The translations under genes were made by a program, and so were the position numbers. From assembly GCA_014534295.1 (NCBI GenBank), contig JACVRU010000034.1:1-12835 (forward strand): a stretch of DNA of 12,835 bases, given 5' to 3'. The stretch's first letter is position 1, and the number at the start of each line of letters is the position of its first letter. The stretch comes from Thermoleophilia bacterium. Its GTDB lineage: Bacteria; Actinomycetota; Thermoleophilia; Gaiellales; Gaiellaceae. This document shows, one piece after another, positions 1-5,414 of this stretch. Under the pieces are notes generated by a model that was given only the letters and a program-made list of their open reading frames with translations, made no database searches and was not told the origin of the DNA.

Positions 1-2106
1 ACGGAGATGCTGCGCGACATCGACGCGGACACCGTCGACTTCGCGCCGAACTACGACGAGTCACGGCGCGAGCCGACCGTGCTGCCGTCGCGGTTTCCGA
101 ATCTGCTCGTGAACGGATCGGCCGGGATCGCGGTCGGCATGGCGACGAACATCCCGCCGCATCACCTCGGCGAGACGATCGATGCGCTCGTGGCGCTGAT
201 CGACGATCCGGCGATCGACATCGACCGGCTGATGAAGCACGTCAAGGGGCCTGACTTTCCGACGGCGGGGATCATCGTCGGCCGCGACGGGATCCGCGAG
301 GCGTACCGCTCCGGCCGCGGGCGGATCGTCATGCGCGCACGCGCTCATATCGAAGAGCTGCGCGGGGGGCGGACCGCGGTCGTCGTCAGCGAGCTCCCCT
401 ACGGCGTTCGGAAGGGTGGGGAGGAGGGCGTCATCAAGAAGATCGCGGACCTCGTGAAGGAGAGCGTCCTCACCGAGGTTGCCGACCTCAAGGACTTGTC
501 CGACAAGTCGGGGATGCGGATCGAGGTCCACCTGAAACGTGACGCGGTTCCACAGGTGGCCCTCAACAAGCTCTTCAAGCACACCGCGTTGCAGACGACG
601 TTCGGCTACAACGCGGTCGCGCTCGTCGACGGTGTCCACCCGCGGACGCTGTCGCTGCTCGAACTCGTCCGCGAGTACCTGCGCTTCCAGCGCGAGGTCA
701 TCACCCGCCGCTCGAAGTACCAGCTGCGCCAGGCCGAGCGCCGCGCCCACGTCCTAGAGGGCTACCTGAAGGCGCTCGACAATCTCGACGCGATCATCGA
801 GCTGATCCGGGCGGCTGCCGACACCGACGAGGCCCGCAGCGGTCTGATCGACCGGTTCGGCTTCAGCGAGGTCCAGGCGCAGGCGATCCTCGACCTCCGG
901 CTGCGCGCGCTCACCGCGCTCGAGCGCAAGCGCGTCGAGGAGGAGTACGCCGACCTCGGCGAGCAGATCGCCGAGCTTCGCGCCATCCTCGGCGACGAGG
1001 CCCGCATCGACCAGGTGATCAAGGACGAGCTACTCGAGCTGAGGCAGATCTACGGCAAGAGCGACGACAGGCGCACCGAGATCGTCGCCGCCGAGGAGGA
1101 GCTCGAGCTCGAGGACCTGATCGCCGAGGAGGACATGGTGATCGCGATCACGCGCTCCGGCTACATCAAGCGGCTGCCGGTCACTGCATACCGCGAGCAG
1201 CGGCGCGGCGGCGTCGGCGTGATGGGGATGGAGCTGAAGGAGGACGACTACATCGAGCACCTCTTCGTCGCCTCCACCCACGACTACATCCTCTTCTTCA
1301 CCAACGTCGGGAAGGTCTACCGGCTGAAGGTGCACGAGCTCCCGCTCGGCTCGCGCCAGTCGAAGGGGCGCGCGATCGTGAACCTCCTGCCCTTCCGGCA
1401 GGACGAGACCGTCCGCGCCGTCGTCCAAACCCGCAACTTCGACGAGGCGAAGTACCTCGTCTTCGCGACGAAGAAGGGCATCGTCAAGAAGACGGAGCTC
1501 CAGGCGTACAACACCCCGCTGCGGGCGGACGGGATCATCGCGATCAAGATGCGCGAGGGCGACGAGCTGGTCGGCGTGCGCCACTCGAGCGGCGAGAACG
1601 ACGTCCTCATGGTCTCGCGCAAGGGCATGGCGATCCGGTTCTCAGAGAGCGACGTGCGGGCGATGGGCAGAGACACGTCCGGCGTCCAGGGCATGCGGCT
1701 GCGCGCCGGCGACGAAGTGATCGCCGTCAACATCGCCGAGGACGATGCCGACCTGCTCGTGGTCACCGAGCAGGGATACGGCAAGCGCACCCGCGTCTCG
1801 GAGTACCCGCGCAAGGGCCGGGGCGGGCTCGGGGTGAAGACGGTCCAGCTCGCCGAGGCGAAGGGCCAGCTCGCCGGCTCCCGCGTCGTCCGGGAGGGGT
1901 ACCAGGTGATGCTGATCTCCACCGGCGGCACCGTGATCAGGATGCCGGTGTCGGAGGTCAAGCGCCTGGGCCGCGCCACGCAGGGCGTGATCGTGATGCG
2001 GCTCCGGAGGGACGAGCGCGTCTCCGCGATCGCTCCGGTCGTGGAGTCGGAGGAAGGCGCGGCCGCCGCCGAGGAGCTCGCGGGCGAGCCGCCGGCGGCC
2101 GAGTAG
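1..2106 (+). CDS. gyrA: DNA gyrase subunit A, 5'-truncated by window edge
   Basis: Partial gene; the frame is open from base 1 and ends at TAG 2104-2106, giving about 701 residues. GyrA is the breakage-reunion subunit of gyrase and introduces negative supercoils together with GyrB. The first visible residues (TEMLRDID...VDFAPNYD) match GyrA just after the catalytic tyrosine, so the N-terminal winged helix, the tyrosine and the quinolone-resistance region are off the window. Seen here are the tower motif NLLVNGSAGIAVGMATNIPPH, the coiled-coil region and the C-terminal pinwheel that wraps DNA. The GyrA box reads QRRGGVG (1198-1218) and a second box-like motif reads KGRGGLG (1813-1833). Both carry a hydrophobic residue where the usual lysine stands. 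The protein ends in an acidic, Ala-rich tail. GyrA rather than ParC is favoured because the pinwheel is complete and the sequence is close to mycobacterial GyrA. Confidence 0.97.
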   Translation, partial: TEMLRDIDADTVDFAPNYDESRREPTVLPSRFPNLLVNGSAGIAVGMATNIPPHHLGETIDALVALIDDPAIDIDRLMKHVKGPDFPTAGIIVGRDGIREAYRSGRGRIVMRARAHIEELRGGRTAVVVSELPYGVRKGGEEGVIKKIADLVKESVLTEVADLKDLSDKSGMRIEVHLKRDAVPQVALNKLFKHTALQTTFGYNAVALVDGVHPRTLSLLELVREYLRFQREVITRRSKYQLRQAERRAHVLEGYLKALDNLDAIIELIRAAADTDEARSGLIDRFGFSEVQAQAILDLRLRALTALERKRVEEEYADLGEQIAELRAILGDEARIDQVIKDELLELRQIYGKSDDRRTEIVAAEEELELEDLIAEEDMVIAITRSGYIKRLPVTAYREQRRGGVGVMGMELKEDDYIEHLFVASTHDYILFFTNVGKVYRLKVHELPLGSRQSKGRAIVNLLPFRQDETVRAVVQTRNFDEAKYLVFATKKGIVKKTELQAYNTPLRADGIIAIKMREGDELVGVRHSSGENDVLMVSRKGMAIRFSESDVRAMGRDTSGVQGMRLRAGDEVIAVNIAEDDADLLVVTEQGYGKRTRVSEYPRKGRGGLGVKTVQLAEAKGQLAGSRVVREGYQVMLISTGGTVIRMPVSEVKRLGRATQGVIVMRLRRDERVSAIAPVVESEEGAAAAEELAGEPPAAE

Positions 2107-2133
2107 CGTTTCAGCAGGGTCCGTCTGCAACCC

Positions 2134-2162
2134 TTCACAAATCTGCGGCAAGGGCGTATAAC
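2134..2162 (+). promoter_or_regulatory. Sigma-70/RpoD-type promoter of the MerR-like gene
   Basis: TTCACA (2134-2139) differs from the -35 consensus at one base. After a 17-bp spacer comes TATAAC (2157-2162), one base off the -10 consensus. It lies in the 92-bp gap after gyrA, and transcription would start about 30 bp before the ATG at 2199. This suggests the MerR-like gene has its own housekeeping promoter and does not depend on gyrA read-through. No clear gyrA terminator is visible in the gap. Confidence 0.72.
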
Positions 2163-2190
2163 TCCTGACGCGGGGTAGCGCCGGGAACTC

Positions 2191-2196
2191 AGAGGA
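2191..2196 (+). promoter_or_regulatory. Ribosome binding site of the MerR-like gene
   Basis: AGAGGA sits two bases before ATG 2199, with its AG-rich core at workable spacing. It supports the chosen start. The same AGAGGAAC string precedes fabD, and most other genes in the window lack such a site. Confidence 0.6.
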
Positions 2197-2198
2197 AC

Positions 2199-2516
2199 AT
2201 GGCAGTCAGCCGACAAGTCGATCTGCTAGAACCGATAAATCTCGCCGACCACCTGGGCAAGGTCGAGCTCTATCTCGGCCAGGTCTGCCAGATCGCGGGC
2301 ATCTCCAAGATGCAGCTCGACTACTGGACGAACAAGGCCCAGATCCCGACCAAGGGCAAGAAGCAGCGGATCTACGACATCGAGGCGCTCGTGCTCGTGA
2401 TGCTGATCAAGCAGGCGAAGGACAAGGGTCTCAACCTGAGCGCCGCGATCGACGCCGCGAAGCGCTACCGCGAGCGCGAGCAGGCCGCGGTCGACGGCCT
2501 CCAGGCCCTGCCCTAG
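2199..2516 (+). CDS. Short MerR-like transcriptional regulator
   Basis: A 105-residue protein. Residues 25-43 (LGQVCQIAGISKMQLDYWT) fit the MerR helix-turn-helix, and residues 44-62 (NKAQIPTKGKKQRIYDIEAL) resemble the wing, with RIYDIEAL in place of the usual RxYxxxDL. Residues 63-92 continue as helices (KDKGLNLSAAIDAAKRYRE). It then stops, with only about 13 further residues and no effector-binding domain or metal-binding cysteine cluster; the single cysteine is in the HTH. Known MerR proteins bind a spaced palindrome as dimers, usually through a longer C-terminal helix; here any dimer helix must be short. The start is fixed by AGAGGA and the promoter upstream. The target is unknown. The stop overlaps that of the convergent GalT-like gene in a shared CTAG. 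Confidence 0.85.
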   Translation: MAVSRQVDLLEPINLADHLGKVELYLGQVCQIAGISKMQLDYWTNKAQIPTKGKKQRIYDIEALVLVMLIKQAKDKGLNLSAAIDAAKRYREREQAAVDGLQALP

Positions 2517-3301
2517 CCCGCCTCCCGCAGGAGCTCGGCCGCCTGCTCGGGCGGTACGGCGTTGACGTAGACGCCCGCTCCGAGCTCGACGCCCGCGAGG
2601 GCGCTCCGTCGCGGGAGCAGCTCCAGGTGCCAGTCCTCGGAGTCGTGGAGCCACGCGTTCAGGGGCACCTCGGCGTCGAGGGCGCGCAGCCGGCGGACGG
2701 CGTCGCCGAGGAGCGCCAGCGCCGCCGGCAGCATCGGGTCGGTGAATCCGCCGGACCGCGGTTCCGCCGGCGCGACCACGGCCTCGAACGGGAGCCGGCT
2801 CGCGAACGGGCAGGCGAGCACGAGGCCGTCGCGCTCCGCGACGACGCTCCAGCGCTCTCGCTCCACCCGGTGCTGCGTCTCGTGGGGAGCTGCGTCCAGC
2901 CAGACGAGCTGGGAGTGCGTGTGCTCGCGGCTCGCTCCCGCCTCACGTCCCTCGTTGACGAGGGCATGGAGGTAGCCGTCCGGCTCGGCCTCACGCCGCA
3001 ACCGCCAGGCCTCCGCGACGAGCGCGAGGCGCTCCCTGTCGAGCCCGGCGAGGCTGCGCACGTGGTCCGGAGCGTGGACGACGACCTCCTGGCGCTCGAA
3101 GGCCGGGTAGAGGTTCGGGAAGACGCGCACCTGCCACGGGTTCCCGAGCCGCAGCACCTCGGGCGGCGTCCGGTCCTCACGGCCGGCGCAGAACGGGCAC
3201 TCGTCCTCCGGCACGGTGCCGCCGCCCGGGCGCGTCGCCCGCCGCGGCGCGACGGCGACGCGCCGGCCGGAGAGGGGGTCCTCCCGGAGCTCGGGCGTCA
3301 G
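2513..3301 (-). CDS. galT: Compact GalT-like (HIT-superfamily) nucleotidyltransferase
   Basis: About 262 residues if it starts at CTG 3301-3299. Galactose-1-phosphate uridylyltransferase swaps UMP between UDP-glucose and galactose-1-phosphate in the Leloir pathway. Family signatures run in order: ELREDPLSGR near residue 4, CPFC (35-38), TPPEVLR, FPNLYPAF (61-68), PDH (78-80), NEGREAGAS, HTHSQ (127-131) and a C-terminal WHLELLPR...GVYVNAVPPEQAA. C35, C38, H80 and H127 match the E. coli GalT zinc ligands, and H129 matches the nucleophilic histidine. It is shorter than the usual roughly 340 residues and lacks the middle Cys-x-x-Cys-type segment, so its true substrate could be another sugar-1-phosphate. 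No ATG, GTG or TTG lies near the conserved N-terminus. CTG overlaps the slipin stop (CTGA), and the next candidate, GTG at 3214, would lose the first motif. Confidence 0.82.
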   Translation of the reverse strand: MTPELREDPLSGRRVAVAPRRATRPGGGTVPEDECPFCAGREDRTPPEVLRLGNPWQVRVFPNLYPAFERQEVVVHAPDHVRSLAGLDRERLALVAEAWRLRREAEPDGYLHALVNEGREAGASREHTHSQLVWLDAAPHETQHRVERERWSVVAERDGLVLACPFASRLPFEAVVAPAEPRSGGFTDPMLPAALALLGDAVRRLRALDAEVPLNAWLHDSEDWHLELLPRRSALAGVELGAGVYVNAVPPEQAAELLREAG

Positions 3302-4059
3302 CTCTTGTCGCCGCGGTCCAGGAACGGCTTCAGCAGGTCGATCGGCGCGGGGAAGACGATCGTGGTCGCGTTCGTCGAGCCGATCTCGAGCAGCGTCTGG
3401 AGATAGCGCAGCTGGAGCGCCATCGGCTGCTCCGTCATCACCAGCGCGGCGTCCTTGAGCCGTTCCGCGGCCTGGTACTCGCCCTCCGCGTTGATCACCT
3501 TGGCGCGCCGCTCGCGCTCGGCCTCGGCCTGGCGGGCCATGGCGCGCTGCATCCCGGCCGGGATCTCGACGTCCTTGACCTCGACGATCGAGACCTTGAT
3601 CCCCCACGGCGCAGTCGCCTCGTCGATGATCTGCTGGAGGATCGCGTTGATCTTGTCCCGCTCGGAAAGAAGCTCGTCGAGGACGTGCTGGCCGAGCACC
3701 GAGCGCAGGGTCGTCTGGGAGATCTGCGACGTCGCCACCATGAAGTTCTCGATCTGGACGATCGCCGCCTTCGGCTCGATGATCCGGAAGTAGGCGACTG
3801 CGTTCACGCGGACGGGGACGTTGTCCTTGGTGATCACTTCCTGCGGAGGTACGTTCAGCGTGATCGTCCGCAGGTCGACCTTGACCATCCGGTCGATGAC
3901 CGGGATCAGGATGAAGAGACCGGGGCCCTTCGGATTCGGGAGCAGCCGCCCGAGCCGGAAGATGACGCCCCGCTCGTACTCTCGCGCCACCTTGATCGCC
4001 GAGAACAGGAAGAGGACGACGACGAGCGCGACGGCTGCGATGACGTAGACGGCGACCAC
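3298..4059 (-). CDS. Slipin (SPFH/stomatin-family membrane scaffold)
   Basis: A 253-residue protein. Residues 4-21 form an N-terminal hydrophobic segment, followed by the SPFH domain (about 25-200): EYERGVIFRLGRL, GPGLFILIPVIDRMVKVDLR, TKDNVPVRVNAVAYFRI and a glutamate-rich coiled coil (QAEAERERRAKVINAEGEYQAAERL). Slipins oligomerise at the membrane in lipid-microdomain-like assemblies. In archaea and bacteria they are typically encoded beside nfeD, whose protease can cleave the slipin C-terminus. The GTG start at 4059 lies one base after the nfeD stop, and AGGA sits about ten bases upstream inside nfeD, so the two genes are transcribed together and probably translationally coupled. The stop overlaps the presumed CTG start of the GalT-like gene. 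The hydrophobic C-terminal stretch near LLEIGSTNATTIVFPAPIDLL resembles the region NfeD-type proteases attack. Confidence 0.93.
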   Translation of the reverse strand: MVAVYVIAAVALVVVLFLFSAIKVAREYERGVIFRLGRLLPNPKGPGLFILIPVIDRMVKVDLRTITLNVPPQEVITKDNVPVRVNAVAYFRIIEPKAAIVQIENFMVATSQISQTTLRSVLGQHVLDELLSERDKINAILQQIIDEATAPWGIKVSIVEVKDVEIPAGMQRAMARQAEAERERRAKVINAEGEYQAAERLKDAALVMTEQPMALQLRYLQTLLEIGSTNATTIVFPAPIDLLKPFLDRGDKS

Positions 4060-4060
4060 G

Positions 4061-5347
4061 CTAGGCCGATCCTACTTTGCGGACCTCGAGCGTGAGCGAT
4101 TCATCCACGTCGACGATCTCGACCGGGTCGCCGGGGGAGAGGTCGGAGCCGTCCGCAGCCCGCGCGCGCCAGAGCTCGCCGTTCGCAAACACCTGGCCCC
4201 CGTGGCGGGCCGTCCCCGTCGTGCCGACCAGGCTGTGCGCGCCGACCTCGGACGGCCGCATGCGGGCCTGGACGACCTTCGTCAGGGCGACCGCCGTGAT
4301 GAGCGCGATCGAGCCCGCGATGCCCAGCGCCACGGCGAGCGAGACGTCGTAGAGCGGTCCGGCGGGGTCGAACAGGATCAGCGCCCCGAACACGAACGAT
4401 GCAGCGCCGGCCAGAGTGAGCGCGCCGTGGCTCGTCACGAACAGATCGGCGATGAAGAAGCAGAGCGCCAGTAGCATCAGGAGGATCCCGGCCCAGCTGA
4501 TCGGCAGCACCTGGAGCCCGAAGAGCCCGAGGATCAGGCAGATCGCGCCCACCGTCCCCGGGAAGATCAGGCCCGGGTTGTAGAGCTCGAGCGTGATCCC
4601 GAGCAGCCCGAGCGACATCAGCAGCACGATGATGTTCGGGTCGATGACGGTGTCGAGGATGCGTTTCCACAGCGACATCTCGACGTTGACGATCTCCGCT
4701 CCGGCCGTGTGAACCACGAGGTCCTTCGGGGCGGAGCGCCTGCCGTCGGCCTGCTCGAGGAACTCCGGCAGCGTGGGGGAGACGAGGTCGATGACGTTCC
4801 GCTCGAGCGCCTCCCGCGCGGTGAGGTTGGAGCCGCGCCGGACCGCCTCCTCGGCCCAGTCTCCATTGCGGCCGTGCTCCTCGGCGAGCGCGCGCAGGGA
4901 CTTGGCCGCGTCGTTGATCACCTTGCGTCGCAGGTCGGAGGGGATCTCGCCGCCGCCGGCCGCGACCGGCGTGGACGATCCGAGGTTGGACTGCGGCGCC
5001 ATGCCGAGCACGTCGGCGGCCTGCCCGATCCAGACGCCCGCGGACGCGGCCCGCGCGCCCGTGGGCACGTAGACGAGGACGGGGAGCTCGAGGGCGAGCT
5101 GCTTCTGGTAGATGTCGCGCATCGAGTCGGCGAGCCCGCCCGGCGTGTCCAGGACGATCACAGCCGCGGCGAACCCCTCTTCCTCGGCCCGCTCCAGCTC
5201 GCCGACGACGTAGTCGGCGGTGACCGGGTTGACGTCGTTGTCGAAATGGATCGCGAGGACCCGCGGCGCCGGCGCCTGGGACGACGCGACCGGGACGGCG
5301 GCCAGGGCCGCCGCGAGCAGAGCCAGGACGACTCGTAAGGATTTCAT
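4061..5347 (-). CDS. nfeD: NfeD-family membrane-bound serine protease (ClpP class)
   Basis: A 428-residue, full-length (long-type) NfeD. Residues 1-24 look like a signal peptide. Residues 29-200 form a ClpP/crotonase-fold protease domain with VLDTPGG (65-71), GARAASAG with S102, and NDAAKSL with K149. These match the Ser-Lys dyad of the Pyrococcus PH1510 protease. About five membrane segments follow (roughly 238-254, 261-280, 284-303, 308-326, 334-356), then a C-terminal OB-fold-like NfeD domain (about 367-428) ending GDPVEIVDVDESLTLEVRKV. The family is thought to act with slipin in membrane protein quality control. It is the first gene of a minus-strand operon. ATG 5347 is chosen because the signal peptide starts there; in-frame upstream sequence belongs to the divergent gene. 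No Shine-Dalgarno is visible before the ATG. Confidence 0.94.
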   Translation of the reverse strand: MKSLRVVLALLAAALAAVPVASSQAPAPRVLAIHFDNDVNPVTADYVVGELERAEEEGFAAAVIVLDTPGGLADSMRDIYQKQLALELPVLVYVPTGARAASAGVWIGQAADVLGMAPQSNLGSSTPVAAGGGEIPSDLRRKVINDAAKSLRALAEEHGRNGDWAEEAVRRGSNLTAREALERNVIDLVSPTLPEFLEQADGRRSAPKDLVVHTAGAEIVNVEMSLWKRILDTVIDPNIIVLLMSLGLLGITLELYNPGLIFPGTVGAICLILGLFGLQVLPISWAGILLMLLALCFFIADLFVTSHGALTLAGAASFVFGALILFDPAGPLYDVSLAVALGIAGSIALITAVALTKVVQARMRPSEVGAHSLVGTTGTARHGGQVFANGELWRARAADGSDLSPGDPVEIVDVDESLTLEVRKVGSA

Positions 5348-5414
5348 CAGGGAAGGGGCACGTGCCTTGAGTAAGAAGGGTACCCCCAGGCACCCTGGCC
5401 GAGGGTCCCCTGTG
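5348..5414. promoter_or_regulatory. Divergent nfeD/amidase control region with inverted repeats
   Basis: This 67-bp gap must hold the start signals for both genes. GGCACGTGCC (5357-5366) is a perfect 10-bp palindrome. GGGTACCC (5378-5385) is another. CCAGG-CAC-CCTGG (5386-5398) can form a small hairpin. AGGGT (5377-5381), ACCCT (5392-5396) and AGGGT (5402-5406) alternate in orientation. No convincing -35/-10 pair is visible on either strand. GAGGG (5401-5405) may serve as the ribosome site for the amidase. The repeats could be operators for one regulator controlling both directions, but that is inference. Confidence 0.4.

Noticed and set aside
2088..2099. Perfect 12-bp palindrome GCCGCCGGCGGC at the end of gyrA as a terminator.
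   Set aside because: No T-run follows, and the sequence is explained by Pro-Pro-Ala-Ala codons in a GC-rich gene.
2107..2198. tRNA genes after gyrA, as in many actinobacteria.
   Set aside because: The gap is 92 bp and holds a promoter; no cloverleaf or T-loop signature is seen.
2627..3406. Plus-strand 259-codon frame opposite the GalT-like gene.
   Set aside because: No recognisable motif, and it is antisense to a gene with intact zinc and catalytic residues.
3302..3607. Upstream extension of the GalT-like frame to an ATG at 3607.
   Set aside because: The extra 102 residues are low-complexity and lie wholly inside the slipin coding region in another frame; GalT similarity begins only near 3301.
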